Source of the DNA: Skermanella stibiiresistens SB22
GTDB lineage: Bacteria; Pseudomonadota; Alphaproteobacteria; Azospirillales; Azospirillaceae
DNA length: 64,000 bases
NCBI RefSeq assembly: GCF_000576635.1
Contig: NZ_AVFL01000016.1
Location: 62,001 to 126,000, forward strand
Direction: 5' to 3'
Every line of letters begins with the position of its first letter. The first letter of the stretch is position 1. Below, in pieces: positions 8,817-18,887 of the stretch. A model generated the notes under the pieces. That model did no database searches. It worked only from the letters and a program-made list of their open reading frames with translations, and was not told the DNA's origin. The translations under genes and the position numbers were made by a program.

Positions 8817-10669
8817 TTTCGCTGGGCCTGGAAATCCATGATCCGGTCGCGGACCGCGTCCGGAATGTTATAGGTGCTGATGCCGCGCCGCAGGATGGTG
8901 TCGAGCGCGCCCCCGACGTTTAGATTAAGCGCCACTGGATAGCCATCATAGAATCCGGGATTGGAGCCGCGGATCGCGAAGGAGATCGCCATCTCGCCGC
9001 CGGCCGTGCCATTGACGGTCAGGTCCAGCGCTTCGTAATGGAAGTCGGTCAAGGCTTTGAGCAGCATGTCGGTCCCGCTGCCGGGGTCACCCGACAGGAA
9101 GGACGGCGGCTCGTCGGGATTGTAGCGCAGGGTGCCGGGGCCGGTCGTCTCCAGCTTGCCGCCATCGATCGTCACGGCGCCTCCCGACCCCAGGTGAACC
9201 GGAAGCCGGCCGCGCAGCGACCCCGTGGCCTCCAAGCCATCGACGCCGGCGACCGACAGCAGTTGGCGCAGATCGACCCCTTCCGCCTCCAGTTCGATCG
9301 TGCGGGCCTGATCGGTCAGGCGGGTTTCGAACGGATGGGTCCGGACCAAGCCGCCGGCCCAGCGCCACTCCGCCCGGGCGATCGAGAGCTTGTCGCCCAC
9401 CACGCCGAAATCGATGACGGCGTCGGTCAGCGGCAGGCCGACATCCATCAGGCCGATCGAGACGATCTGGCCGGGCGGCAGGCGGAGCGGGGACAGCCGA
9501 TCTGCCGCGACCACGGCGTTGATGCCGCGCGCGGTGAAGCCGCCGGTGTCGACCGCGGCGTCCTCAGCCATGACCGAGGCGCGCCCCGGACCGGCGCCCT
9601 CGCCCCACTCGTACCGGCCATCCAGCCCAAAGGTGCCGGTGATGGACTTGGCCCAGCCTCCCACGATCGGGAACAGGGTGGTGAATGACGGCTCGCCGGG
9701 CGGGAACGCGATCCGCGCCGCCTTGGCCTCCAGCCAGCCGGCGCCCACCTGCCCGTCGTGCTGGCCCGTGACGTCGACCGCCACGGCGTTGGTAGGATCG
9801 GCGATGCGGGCCTTGAACCGGGTCACGCCGGCCGGGTCCCCTTCGGCCTGACCCTTCAAGCCCACCGGGGCGAAGGCGGGAACCCGTTGATCGTGGTGGA
9901 TCGTTTCGAAGGCGTAATTTGTGGAGAGCGGTTGTTCCCGATCCGGGTCGAAGAACAGCTCGCCCTTGAAGCCGTCGCCGGTCAGCGACTGCCTGGGCAG
10001 CGTGAGCGAGCCCTGGCGCCAGTTGACCGCCACCTTGAGCGGCGCTCCCGTCGCGGCCAAGGCGGCGATGACCGAGATCGCGGGTGATCGGCCGGCGACG
10101 GGCGTTCCCGCCACGGCGAGCTTGAGCGCGGCCGGCTTGATCCCAAAAGCCAGGGTCAGGCCATCGGCTAGATCGTATGTCAGGAAGTGCTCGCCGGGGC
10201 TCGCCTCCAGGCAGACCGACCGGGGCTCGTTCACGACGACGTCGCCGACCTCGACGCCATTGGCGGCGATGGTGACGCAGCCTTCGGGGTCGTAGATCCA
10301 GCGGCCATCGACCGACCGGACGGCACCAGCGGTCCGCAGCGCGGCACCCGGCATCGCGATCCCGTCGCCGGCCAAGCCGGCCAAGGGCAGGTCCATGTCC
10401 ACCCGTCCGCTTATTCCGGTGGTGAAACCATAGTCCAGATCGATCCGGCCGATCCTTCTGTCTGTGCCGGCCCCCTGCCAAACGTCGATCGCGGCGTTCG
10501 ACCAGCCCAGCCGAGTCACCTCGACACGCGAGTCCGGCATGCCGGCATCGGCGAGCAGCCGGTCGCCCTGCCATGCGATCAGCGTTGGCAGCCCCAGCAC
10601 GCCAGCGGCACCCAGCCCCGTGCCCAGCCCTGTGACTGTCAACAAACCCCAAATCCAGCGACGCGGCAT
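8813..10669 (-). CDS. ydbH: YdbH family AsmA-like inner-membrane-anchored protein
   Basis: A roughly 618-residue protein with one N-terminal membrane anchor (WIWGLLTVTGLGTGLGAAGVLG) and a long beta-rich periplasmic body, as in YdbH/AsmA-like bridge proteins that move phospholipids between membranes. The C-terminal third carries the family region (GSLRGRLPVHLGSGG, then LLKALTDFHYEALDLTVNG). The first gene of ydbH-ynbE-ydbL, it diverges from glpD. The start is uncertain: ATG 10669 has AGGGA just upstream, while ATG 10696 adds nine residues. The three-gene order and overlaps strongly support the assignment. Confidence 0.85.
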   Translation of the reverse strand: MPRRWIWGLLTVTGLGTGLGAAGVLGLPTLIAWQGDRLLADAGMPDSRVEVTRLGWSNAAIDVWQGAGTDRRIGRIDLDYGFTTGISGRVDMDLPLAGLAGDGIAMPGAALRTAGAVRSVDGRWIYDPEGCVTIAANGVEVGDVVVNEPRSVCLEASPGEHFLTYDLADGLTLAFGIKPAALKLAVAGTPVAGRSPAISVIAALAATGAPLKVAVNWRQGSLTLPRQSLTGDGFKGELFFDPDREQPLSTNYAFETIHHDQRVPAFAPVGLKGQAEGDPAGVTRFKARIADPTNAVAVDVTGQHDGQVGAGWLEAKAARIAFPPGEPSFTTLFPIVGGWAKSITGTFGLDGRYEWGEGAGPGRASVMAEDAAVDTGGFTARGINAVVAADRLSPLRLPPGQIVSIGLMDVGLPLTDAVIDFGVVGDKLSIARAEWRWAGGLVRTHPFETRLTDQARTIELEAEGVDLRQLLSVAGVDGLEATGSLRGRLPVHLGSGGAVTIDGGKLETTGPGTLRYNPDEPPSFLSGDPGSGTDMLLKALTDFHYEALDLTVNGTAGGEMAISFAIRGSNPGFYDGYPVALNLNVGGALDTILRRGISTYNIPDAVRDRIMDFQAQRK

Positions 10670-10748
10670 CGCGTCCCTACCCCCTCTAACGGACATGAAC
10701 CAATCCAGGAGCCTAGCACGCCACGGTGTCAGAAAAAGGACATCCGAG

Positions 10749-10768
10749 AATGTTCGTTTGCGAAAATC
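10749..10768. promoter_or_regulatory. Second, imperfect GlpR-type operator
   Basis: AATGTTCGTTTGCGAAAATC matches the GlpR half-site WATKTTCGWW fully on the left and at 8 of 10 positions on the right. It lies 32 bases (about three helical turns) from the better operator at 10781, an arrangement that suits cooperative binding. The repressor gene is not in the window. Confidence 0.6.
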
Positions 10769-10780
10769 GTGGACCGGCAT

Positions 10781-10800
10781 TATGTTCGTATTCGAACATA
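10781..10800. promoter_or_regulatory. GlpR-type operator upstream of glpD
   Basis: TATGTTCGTATTCGAACATA is a near-perfect 20-base palindrome, with arms TATGTTCG and CGAACATA around a 4-base centre. Both half-sites match the E. coli GlpR consensus WATKTTCGWW. It ends 56 bases before the glpD ATG, consistent with repression of glpD by a DeoR-family GlpR that is relieved by glycerol-3-phosphate. It could also affect the divergent ydbH promoter. Confidence 0.8.
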
Positions 10801-10856
10801 TCAAGTTGAACTCGGCTCAGACCCGAACGCGGCGGTGGGCCACTCCGGAGGTGGTG

Positions 10857-12386
10857 ATGGATCGGCAGGATGGGATGGTGGATCTGCTGGTGATCGGTGG
10901 CGGCATCAACGGCGCCGGCATCGCGCGCGACGCGGCCGGGCGCGGGTTGTCCGTCGTCCTGTGCGAACAGGCCGACCTCGCCAGCGCCACGTCGTCGTCC
11001 AGCAGCAAGCTGATCCATGGCGGGTTGCGCTACCTGGAGCAGTACGAGTTCCGGCTGGTCCGCGAGGCGCTGGCCGAACGCGAGGTCCTGCTGCGGATAG
11101 CGCCACACATCATCTGGCCGATGCGATTCGTGCTGCCCCACAACAAGCTGCTGCGTCCCGCCTGGATGATCCGGCTTGGCCTGTTCCTGTACGACCACAT
11201 CGGCGGCAAGCGCAGCCTGCCCGGCACCAAGAGCCTGGATTTCCGCACCGACACCGTGTCGGGCGGCCCGCTCAAGCCAGAGCTGACCAAGGGCTTCGCC
11301 TATTCCGACTGCTGGGTCGAGGACTCGCGGCTGGTCGTGCTGAACGCCATGGACGCGCGCCAGCGCGGCGCCGAGATCCTGCCGCGTACCCGCTGCGTCG
11401 AGGCCAGGCGCGAGGGCGATCATTGGACCGCCCGGCTCCGGGACCTCGCCACGGGCGCCGAGCGGGAGGTCACCGCCCGCATCCTGGTCAACGCCGCGGG
11501 GCCGTGGGTCGAGCGCTTCCTGCATGGCGTGGCGGGGCAGAAGGGTTCCGCCCACATGCGGCTGGTCAAGGGCAGCCACATCGTGGTGCCGCGCCTGTAC
11601 GAGGGCGATCACGCCTACATCCTCCAGAACACCGACCGCAGGGTGATCTTCGCGATCCCCTACGAGCACCGTTTCACCCTGATCGGCACGACCGACATCC
11701 CGTTCCAAGGCGACGCGTCCGATGTGCGGATCGATCCGGAGGAGACGGCTTACCTGTGCGACGCGGTGAACCGCTATTTTCGCACCGCCGTCGGGCCGAC
11801 GGATGTCGTGCGCAGCTATTCGGGCGTCCGGCCGCTGTATGACGACGACACCGCGGCGAACCCGTCGACCGTCACCCGCGACTATGTGTTCGACCTTTCC
11901 GGCGGCGCCGGGGAGGCTCCCCTGCTGTCGATCTATGGCGGCAAGATCACGACCTACCGCCGGCTGGCCGAGCACGCCATGGACAAGCTGGCGGGCTTCA
12001 TTCCCGGCTTGGCCCCGGCCTGGACGGCCGATGCCCGGCTGCCGGGCGGCGACATGCCGGGTTCGCGGTTCGAGCCGTTCGCGGCCGATTTCAAGGCACG
12101 GCATCCCTGGCTGCCCGCCGCGGTGGCCCTGCGGCTGTGCCGGCTGTACGGCACCCTGGCGGCGCGGATCGTCGGCGACGCCGCGACCCTGGCGGACATG
12201 GGCGCCGATTTCGGCGGCGGGCTGTACGAGCGCGAGGCGGCGTGGCTGGTCGACCAGGAATGGGCGCGCACCGCCGACGACATCCTGTGGCGCCGGACCA
12301 AGCTCGGCCTGCACGTTCCGGCCGAAGGGGCCGAACGGCTGGCGCGCTGGCTGGAGGCTTCCCGGCCGATGGCCCAGGCGAGCTGA
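10857..12386 (+). CDS. glpD: Aerobic glycerol-3-phosphate dehydrogenase
   Basis: A 509-residue FAD-dependent enzyme that oxidises glycerol-3-phosphate to dihydroxyacetone phosphate and feeds electrons to the quinone pool at the inner membrane. The dinucleotide-binding motif VIGGGINGAGIARDAAGRG is at about residues 11-29, and the GlpD signatures SSSSSKLIHGGLRYLE, GTTDIPF and GVRPLYDD are present. The start at 10857 is supported by GGAGG a few bases upstream and by family length. Two GlpR-like operators lie upstream. No glpF, glpK or glpR is adjacent, so the rest of the glycerol pathway is encoded elsewhere. Confidence 0.97.
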   Translation: MDRQDGMVDLLVIGGGINGAGIARDAAGRGLSVVLCEQADLASATSSSSSKLIHGGLRYLEQYEFRLVREALAEREVLLRIAPHIIWPMRFVLPHNKLLRPAWMIRLGLFLYDHIGGKRSLPGTKSLDFRTDTVSGGPLKPELTKGFAYSDCWVEDSRLVVLNAMDARQRGAEILPRTRCVEARREGDHWTARLRDLATGAEREVTARILVNAAGPWVERFLHGVAGQKGSAHMRLVKGSHIVVPRLYEGDHAYILQNTDRRVIFAIPYEHRFTLIGTTDIPFQGDASDVRIDPEETAYLCDAVNRYFRTAVGPTDVVRSYSGVRPLYDDDTAANPSTVTRDYVFDLSGGAGEAPLLSIYGGKITTYRRLAEHAMDKLAGFIPGLAPAWTADARLPGGDMPGSRFEPFAADFKARHPWLPAAVALRLCRLYGTLAARIVGDAATLADMGADFGGGLYEREAAWLVDQEWARTADDILWRRTKLGLHVPAEGAERLARWLEASRPMAQAS

Positions 12387-12469
12387 CTGGGACGAGCCGC
12401 GACTTTCATCCCGACGGCGCTTCCACTATGGTCGCCCGGTCACCGACCCGCACTATGTGGATATGAACG

Positions 12470-13018
12470 ATGCGCTGGTTGAAGACCCTAATCATGGCGA
12501 CCCTGATGGGCGCCTTTCTCTGGAGTGGGGAGGCTTTTGCCTTGGATCCTGAAAACACACTATATCTCGACCTGAAGGATGGCCGAGTCGTGATCGAGCT
12601 GAAGCCCGATCTCGCTCCCAACCACGTCGCCCGGATTAAGGAACTGGTCCGCGAGGGCTTCTATGACGGCTTGGTGTTCCACCGCGTCATCGACGGCTTC
12701 ATGGCCCAGACCGGCGATCCGCGCGGCGACGGCACCGGCGGTTCCGGCAAGAAGCTGAAGTCCGAGTTCTCGAACTACAAGCACGTCCGCGGCACCGTCT
12801 CGATGGCGCGCGCCCAGGACCCGAACAGCGGCGACAGCCAGTTCTACATCATGTTCGGCACCTCGCCGCACCTGGATGGCCAGTACACCGTGTGGGGCCA
12901 GGTGGTCGAGGGCATGGAGCATGTCGACAACATCAAGAAGGGGTCGTCCATGCGCAATGGCTCGGTGACCGATCCCGATCGCATCGTCAAGATGCAGGTC
13001 GCCGCCGACGCCAAGTAA
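12470..13018 (+). CDS. Periplasmic cyclophilin-type peptidyl-prolyl isomerase
   Basis: A 182-residue cyclophilin catalysing cis-trans isomerisation of prolyl bonds. A signal peptide (about residues 1-25, ending near GEAFA) directs it to the periplasm. The catalytic core is clear: [22 protein letters not shown] (about 64-85), the [19 protein letters not shown] region and [17 protein letters not shown]. It resembles PpiA-type enzymes with the short loop common in alphaproteobacteria. It stands alone, 83 bases after glpD on the same strand. The ribosome-binding site is weak. A GC-rich hairpin follows the stop. Confidence 0.92.
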   Translation: MRWLKTLIMATLMGAFLWSGEAFALDPENTLYLDLKDGRVVIELKPDLAPNHVARIKELVREGFYDGLVFHRVIDGFMAQTGDPRGDGTGGSGKKLKSEFSNYKHVRGTVSMARAQDPNSGDSQFYIMFGTSPHLDGQYTVWGQVVEGMEHVDNIKKGSSMRNGSVTDPDRIVKMQVAADAK

Positions 13019-13028
13019 GGCGTGTCTC

Positions 13029-13056
13029 CGCCCTCTCCCGGCCGCGGGAGGGGGCG
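13029..13056. repeat. GC-rich hairpin downstream of the cyclophilin gene
   Basis: A 12-base stem (CGCCCTCTCCCG/CGGGAGGGGGCG, one G-T pair) with a GCCG loop. There is no T tract, so it is more likely an mRNA 3'-end stabiliser or a dispersed palindromic repeat than an intrinsic terminator. A similar CCCTCCCGG/CCGGGAGGG palindrome occurs at 36005-36029. Confidence 0.6.
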
Positions 13057-13275
13057 TCGATCCAACCATCCACCCTGTTGGGCCTCTTTAGATCGTCGGT
13101 CGGAATAATTGATTTGACCTCCGCCGCATGGCATCGTTCCATCGAGACGGAACGCGGCCGGGTGATCAAGTCGCGGCGTCTGGTGGCCCGGACGTTGTGA
13201 ACGGTTGGTCACCAAACAATCGCCACGGTACAAGCCGGGCCAACAAGAACCAACTCCTAGGGGAGGCGAAACTCA

Positions 13276-14328
13276 ATGAACACACTCAAGCAGACCCTGC
13301 TGGGCGCCGTGCTCGCGCTGGGTGCCACGACGGCGCTGTCGACCGCGGCGCTGGCCCAGAAGGTCGTCGTCGGCGTCAGCTGGTCGAACTTCCAGGAAGA
13401 GCGTTGGAAGACGGACGAGGCCGCGATCAAGGCCCGCCTGACGCAGCTGGGCGCCGATTACATCAGCGCCGACGCGCAAAGCTCGCCCTCGAAGCAGCTG
13501 GCGGACGTCGAGAGCCTGATCTCGCGCGGGGCCACCGCGCTGATCGTGCTGGCCCAGGACAACAACGCGATCATGCCGGCCATCGCCAAGGCGACCGCCG
13601 AGGGCATTCCGGTGGTGGGCTACGACCGCCTGATCGAGGCGCCCGGCGTCTTCTACCTGACCTTCGACAACAAGGAAGTGGGTCGCATCCAGGCGCGCTC
13701 GATCCTGAAGGTGCAGCCCAAGGGCAATTATGTCTTCATCAAGGGCAGCGCCGCCGATCCCAACGCCAATTTCCTGCACGCCGGACAGCTCGATGTCCTT
13801 AAGCCCTCGATCGACAAGGGCGACATCAAGGTCGTCGGCGAGCAGTACACCGACGGCTGGCTTCCGGAGAACGCCCAGCGGAACATGGAGCAGATCCTGA
13901 CCGCCAACAACAACAAGGTCGACGCGGTCGTCGCCTCCAACGACGGCACCGCCGGCGGCGCCATCGCGGCGCTGTCCGCCCAGGGCCTGCAGGGTATCCC
14001 CGTGTCCGGCCAGGACGCCGACCAGGCCGCGCTGAACCGGGTCGCGCGCGGCACCCAGACCGTCAGCGTCTGGAAGGACGCCCGCGAGCTTGGCAAGAAC
14101 GCGGCCGAGATCGCCGTCGAGATGGCCAAGGGGACGGAGCCGGCGAAGATCAAGGGCGCCACCAAGTGGAAGGAGGGCGCCAAGGGCATCGAGCTGGACA
14201 CCATCTTCCTGACGCCGGTCCCGATCACCCAGGACAACCTGAACCTCGTCATCGACGCGGGTTGGATCACCAAGGCCGTCGCCTGCCAGGGCGTCGACAA
14301 GACCAAGGGTCCCAAAGCCTGCATGTGA
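13276..14328 (+). CDS. xylF: D-xylose-type ABC transporter substrate-binding protein
   Basis: A 350-residue periplasmic sugar-binding protein with a signal peptide ending near ALAQ (residue 28). The mature protein has the XylF pattern: [21 protein letters not shown], then [32 protein letters not shown] and [14 protein letters not shown]-xylose is the expected ligand, though related sugars cannot be excluded. A strong GGGGAGG precedes the ATG. It heads a three-gene transporter operon with the permease and ATPase. A perfect inverted repeat TTGGT-C-ACCAA lies at 13205-13215 upstream and could be an operator. No xylA, xylB or regulator gene is nearby. Confidence 0.9.
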   Translation: MNTLKQTLLGAVLALGATTALSTAALAQKVVVGVSWSNFQEERWKTDEAAIKARLTQLGADYISADAQSSPSKQLADVESLISRGATALIVLAQDNNAIMPAIAKATAEGIPVVGYDRLIEAPGVFYLTFDNKEVGRIQARSILKVQPKGNYVFIKGSAADPNANFLHAGQLDVLKPSIDKGDIKVVGEQYTDGWLPENAQRNMEQILTANNNKVDAVVASNDGTAGGAIAALSAQGLQGIPVSGQDADQAALNRVARGTQTVSVWKDARELGKNAAEIAVEMAKGTEPAKIKGATKWKEGAKGIELDTIFLTPVPITQDNLNLVIDAGWITKAVACQGVDKTKGPKACM

Positions 14329-14348
14329 GACGGGCCTGCATGTGAGAC
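14317..14348 (+). repeat. 15-base direct repeat across the xylF stop
   Basis: GCCTGCATGTGAGAC occurs at 14317-14331, where it includes the last sense codons and stop of xylF, and again at 14334-14348. The second copy could encode the same Ala-Cys-Met-stop ending and looks like a local duplication. Confidence 0.85.
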
Positions 14349-14375
14349 ACGACGTCTTCGTCCGTTGAGTGGGAC

Positions 14376-14412
14376 GGGCGGGCTCGCCGGGAACTTTCCG
14401 GCGAGCCCGCCC
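14376..14412. terminator. Strong hairpin between xylF and xylH
   Basis: A perfect 15-base stem (GGGCGGGCTCGCCGG/CCGGCGAGCCCGCCC) with a 7-base loop. No T tract follows, and the permease starts only 23 bases later. Such hairpins after binding-protein genes usually protect the upstream message from 3' decay or attenuate reading into the permease, which fits the need for excess binding protein. Confidence 0.75.
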
Positions 14413-14435
14413 GCCGCGCATGAGGGTATCCAAGA

Positions 14436-15668
14436 ATGACGACTGCCGTTGAAAATCCCGGCGCGACGCGGCCGCGAGGCGCCCGAGACCTGATCGCGGC
14501 CCTCGAGATCGACACCCGGCTGCTCGCCATGGCGGCGGCCCTGGTGGTCATCTGGGTCGGCCTCGACATCCTGACCGGCGGCATCTTCCTGACGGCGCGC
14601 AACCTGTGGAACCTGTCGGTCCAGACCAGCGTCGTCGGCATCATGGCCACCGGCATGGTCCTGGTGATCGTCGCCCGCCACATCGACCTGTCGGTCGGCT
14701 CCCTGCTGGGCTTCGTCGGAATGATCATGGCCGTGCTCCAGGTCGAGATCCTGCCGATCGGCACATCCTGGACCTGGCTGGTCTCGCTGGCCGCCGGTCT
14801 GATCGCCGGTTGCCTGATCGGCGCGTTCCAGGGCTGGTGGGTGGCCTATCGGGCCGTCCCCGCCTTCATCGTCACGCTGGGCGGATTGCTGATTTTCCGC
14901 GGCTTGGCGTGGTGGATCACGCAGGGCCGCACGGTCGCCCCGATGGACCCGACCTTCCAGCTGATGGGCGGGGGATTGGATGGCTCGATCGGCGCGTTCT
15001 GGAGCTGGGTGGTCGGCGCGGTGTTCATCGCCGCGGCGCTGTTCAAGACCGTCCGCACCCGCCAGCGGCGCAACCGCTTCAACTTCCCGGTCCGGCCGCT
15101 GTGGGCGGAAGCCCTGATCCTGGCGGTCTCGATCGGCCTGATCGTCAGCTTCGTGCTGGTGATGAACTCGTATTACCGGCCGCGCACCCAGATCCCGCAG
15201 GGCATTCCGATCCCGGTGCTGATCCTGATCGTCGTCGCGGTCGCCATGTCGGCCCTGACCAAGGTCACCAAGTTCGGCCGCTACGTCTTCGCGATCGGCG
15301 GCAATCCGGAGGCGGCGGAACTGGGCGGCATCAACGTGCGCAAGGTCACCGTGATGATCTTCGTGCTGATGGGCTTCCTGGCCGCGATCTCCGGCGCCAT
15401 CCAGACCGCCCGGCTGAACGCTGGTCTCAATTCGACCGGCTCGCTGCTGGAACTGTCGGTGATCGCGGCGGCCGTGATCGGCGGAACCTCGCTGGCCGGC
15501 GGCGTCGGCACCATCGCCGGCGCCATCCTGGGCGCGCTGATCATGCAGAGCCTGCAGAGCGGCATGATCCTGCTGGACATCGCGACGCCGATGCAGCCGG
15601 TCGTGATCGGGCTGGTGCTGATCGTCGCGGTCTGGCTCGACACCGTCTATCAGAAACGCCGCCGCTAG
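14436..15668 (+). CDS. xylH: Xylose-type sugar ABC transporter permease
   Basis: A 410-residue inner-membrane permease of the RbsC/XylH class, with about ten or more hydrophobic segments. Family landmarks include [19 protein letters not shown] near residues 75-93, [15 protein letters not shown] and [17 protein letters not shown] (about residue 285), which is the coupling region with the ATPase. The insert after residue 200 ([12 protein letters not shown]) is the cytoplasmic loop usual in XylH. GAGGGT precedes the ATG. It forms the membrane channel with the binding protein upstream and the ATPase 12 bases downstream. Confidence 0.93.
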   Translation: MTTAVENPGATRPRGARDLIAALEIDTRLLAMAAALVVIWVGLDILTGGIFLTARNLWNLSVQTSVVGIMATGMVLVIVARHIDLSVGSLLGFVGMIMAVLQVEILPIGTSWTWLVSLAAGLIAGCLIGAFQGWWVAYRAVPAFIVTLGGLLIFRGLAWWITQGRTVAPMDPTFQLMGGGLDGSIGAFWSWVVGAVFIAAALFKTVRTRQRRNRFNFPVRPLWAEALILAVSIGLIVSFVLVMNSYYRPRTQIPQGIPIPVLILIVVAVAMSALTKVTKFGRYVFAIGGNPEAAELGGINVRKVTVMIFVLMGFLAAISGAIQTARLNAGLNSTGSLLELSVIAAAVIGGTSLAGGVGTIAGAILGALIMQSLQSGMILLDIATPMQPVVIGLVLIVAVWLDTVYQKRRR

Positions 15669-15680
15669 GAGGGCACCCAC

Positions 15681-16460
<780 letters not shown>

Positions 16461-16475
16461 GTCGGAACCGGAGCC

Positions 16476-16502
16476 TTGGGCCCAATCACAAGGGATCCCT
16501 TG
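16476..16502. repeat. Two adjacent perfect palindromes after the sugar transporter operon
   Basis: TTGGGCCCAA (16476-16485) and CAAGGGATCCCTTG (16489-16502) are both perfect palindromes, separated by three bases. They lie just after the ATPase stop. They lack a loop and a T tract and are poor terminators, so they may be protein-binding sites for the small gene downstream or chance. Confidence 0.5.
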
Positions 16503-16591
16503 CCATAACGGTAAAGGCTTTTTGCTATCGCTTGACCATCCGCACGAATATCCTGTGGAAAGTATACAACATCCGACACGGGATATTCGCC

Positions 16592-16771
16592 ATGGATGAC
16601 GATCTGAGAGCCGCCAGCATCAATACCGCCATCCGCAACGCCCGCCTGATCTGCTACGAGACCGGCTGCAGGCCGAACTACGACAATCCGGCCTTCAGGA
16701 TGGCGATGGACGTGGCGTACCGGATCGACGACCTGCTGTGCGGTTCGGAGATGCCACGCGTCGTCCGGTGA
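16592..16771 (+). CDS. Hypothetical 59-residue protein
   Basis: A small reading frame beginning MDDDLRAASINTAIRNARL and ending RIDDLLCGSEMPRVVR. It looks soluble and helical, has two cysteines in its body (CYETGC) plus one near the end, and no signal peptide. I do not recognise a family. An in-frame start at 16532 would add 20 residues. Only a weak ACGGGA precedes the chosen ATG. It lies between the transporter operon and the convergent SLC13 gene. Codon use looks like its neighbours, which is the main reason to list it. Confidence 0.45.
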   Translation: MDDDLRAASINTAIRNARLICYETGCRPNYDNPAFRMAMDVAYRIDDLLCGSEMPRVVR

Positions 16772-16798
16772 TCGGGCCCTCGGATCAGCCCGGCTAGA

Positions 16799-18580
16799 TC
16801 AGAACGGCCAGAACAGGGGAATCAGGAAGGTCGCCGCGATCCAGAAGATCACGTTGAGCGGCAGGCCGACCTTGACGAAATCCATGTATTTGTAGCCACC
16901 GGCGCCATAGACGAAGGTGTTCGTCTGGTAGCCTATCGGTGTCGCGAAGCTGGCCGAGGCGCCGAACATCACCGCGACCACGAACGGCCTGGGATCGACG
17001 CCCAATTGATGGGCGATCCCGATGCCGATGGGGGTCAGCAGCACGGCCACCGCGTTGTTGCTGACGATCTCCGTCAGGGCGGACGCCAGCAGATAGACCA
17101 GCGACAGCATGATCAGCGGCTCGTGCCGTCCGATCGCGTCGACGGCGGCGCCCGCCACCAATTCGACCGCTCCCGTCTTCTCCATCGCGGTGCCCAGGGT
17201 CAGCATGCCGAGGATCAGGAACAGGATCCGCCACTCGATCGAGCGATAGGCCTCGTCGCGGTCCAGGCAGCCGGTCAGGACGACGCCCACCGCCGCGATC
17301 AGCGCCAGCCCGGCTATCGGCATCACGTCGAGGGCGGCGAGGATGACGACGGCCAGGACCGCGCCGATCGCGATCGGCGCCTTGGCGTGGCGCATCGGGC
17401 TATGGATGGCCTCGGTCAGGTTGATCAGGTCGCCGCTGTCGACCAGCCGGCGGATACCGTCCTCCGGCCCCTCCAGGATCACCATGTCGCCCACCTCGAG
17501 GCTGACTTCCTCGAACTTGCCGCGAAGATTGACGCCTTGCCGGTGGACCGCGATCATGTAGAGGCCATAGCGTCGGCGCAGGTTGAATTCCGCCAGCTTG
17601 TGATCCACGAAGCTGGAGCGCGGGCCGATGATGCCCTCGACCACGCGGGTTCGACGGGTCGACATCTCCTGCAGGTCGACCTCGGGGTCGAACGAGAACC
17701 CGACATGATCGCGCAGCCCCATGACGCCTTCCATCCCGCTCTTCATCAGGATGCGGTCACCAGCGCCCAATACCACCTTGTCCAGTTCCCGGCGCAGCGA
17801 TTCGTCCTGGCGGACCACGTCGATGACGCGGGCGTTGGTCAGGTTGACGAGCTTCGCCTCCCTCAGGCTGAGGCCGATCACCGGGCTGCCCGGCGGCACC
17901 ACCACCTCGGTCAGGTATTGGCGCTGCGGCTGGCTGGACAGAAGCTCGCTGGTGGTTTCGCGGTCGGGCAGCAGGCGATAGCCGATCAGGACCAGATAGG
18001 TGATTCCGATCAGCGCCATGATGATGCCGAAACCGGTGATCTCGAAGATCGAGAAGGCTGGCATGCCCATCCGCTGGGCCACGCCGTCGACCAGCAGGTT
18101 GGTCGAGGTGCCGATCAGCGTGCAAGTGCCACCGAAGATCGCGGCGAAGGACAGGGGGATCAGCAGCTTGCTCGGCGCCATGCCGAGGTGGAGGCACAGG
18201 CGGACCGCGACCGGTGTCAGGATCACCACGACCGGCGTGTTGTTGATGAAGGCGGAGGTGACGACCGCCAAGCCGACCAGCATCACGAAGGCAAGCATCT
18301 TATCCCGCCCCACCATCCGCATGGCGGCGGTTCCCATCGCCTCGACGACGCCGGTGCGCTCCAGCGCGGCGCTCAGCACGAACATCGCGGCCACCGTCGC
18401 GACGGCGCTGTTGCTGAACACGGCCAACACCTCGCTGGTGTCCAGCACCCCGGTCAGGAGCAGGATCGCGGCGGTCGACAGCGCGACGATGTCGGGGGGA
18501 ACCCACTCGCGCACGAAAGCGACGAAAACGCCGATCAACAGCGCGAACACCACGATGGTCTGAAAGGAGATGGAGGACAT
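16799..18580 (-). CDS. SLC13/DASS-type transporter with central RCK_C (TrkA-C) domains
   Basis: A 593-residue inner-membrane protein of the SLC13-like ion transporter superfamily. Two hydrophobic halves flank a soluble middle (about residues 205-390) with two TrkA-C domains (VVPPGSPVIGLSLREAKL and LAEFNLRRRYGLYMIAVHRQG). Both halves carry the family's helical-hairpin patterns, for example SAFINNTPVVVILTPVA and TEIVSNNAVAVLLTPIGIG. Likely substrates are dicarboxylates, sulfate or similar anions with sodium; the ligand cannot be read from the sequence. The start at ATG 18580 has GGAG upstream and removes a non-conserved 31-residue extension. It converges with the small gene at 16592. Confidence 0.88.
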   Translation of the reverse strand: MSSISFQTIVVFALLIGVFVAFVREWVPPDIVALSTAAILLLTGVLDTSEVLAVFSNSAVATVAAMFVLSAALERTGVVEAMGTAAMRMVGRDKMLAFVMLVGLAVVTSAFINNTPVVVILTPVAVRLCLHLGMAPSKLLIPLSFAAIFGGTCTLIGTSTNLLVDGVAQRMGMPAFSIFEITGFGIIMALIGITYLVLIGYRLLPDRETTSELLSSQPQRQYLTEVVVPPGSPVIGLSLREAKLVNLTNARVIDVVRQDESLRRELDKVVLGAGDRILMKSGMEGVMGLRDHVGFSFDPEVDLQEMSTRRTRVVEGIIGPRSSFVDHKLAEFNLRRRYGLYMIAVHRQGVNLRGKFEEVSLEVGDMVILEGPEDGIRRLVDSGDLINLTEAIHSPMRHAKAPIAIGAVLAVVILAALDVMPIAGLALIAAVGVVLTGCLDRDEAYRSIEWRILFLILGMLTLGTAMEKTGAVELVAGAAVDAIGRHEPLIMLSLVYLLASALTEIVSNNAVAVLLTPIGIGIAHQLGVDPRPFVVAVMFGASASFATPIGYQTNTFVYGAGGYKYMDFVKVGLPLNVIFWIAATFLIPLFWPF

Positions 18581-18887
18581 CGTGCTCCGGACGGCGCTGG
18601 CGGGGTCGTCCGGCCCGGGGGCTGAACGGAATATGGAGCCAGCTTCGCTATCACCAGCCGCAGGCGGCGACAAGCCGCAAATTGGCCTTAAATATCCCTT
18701 ATCAAGCTAATGCTGTGATGGGGTGCCGAAAGCCCCTATATAGATCCGCAGGGTTACACAGGATGGTGATGGGCGTGGCGGGGGTGAATGTGTTATCGAC
18801 CGTCACGGGAAGCAGCACCATCACCGAGACCGCAACCACTCAACCGGAAATGACCGGCGTCGCCGGGCCGGACGGGAGATCAAGATC

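Noticed and set aside
13205-13215. TTGGT-C-ACCAA inverted repeat upstream of xylF as a definite operator
   Set aside because: The arms are only 5 bases and no regulator gene is linked. It is mentioned in the xylF entry but not called as a separate site.
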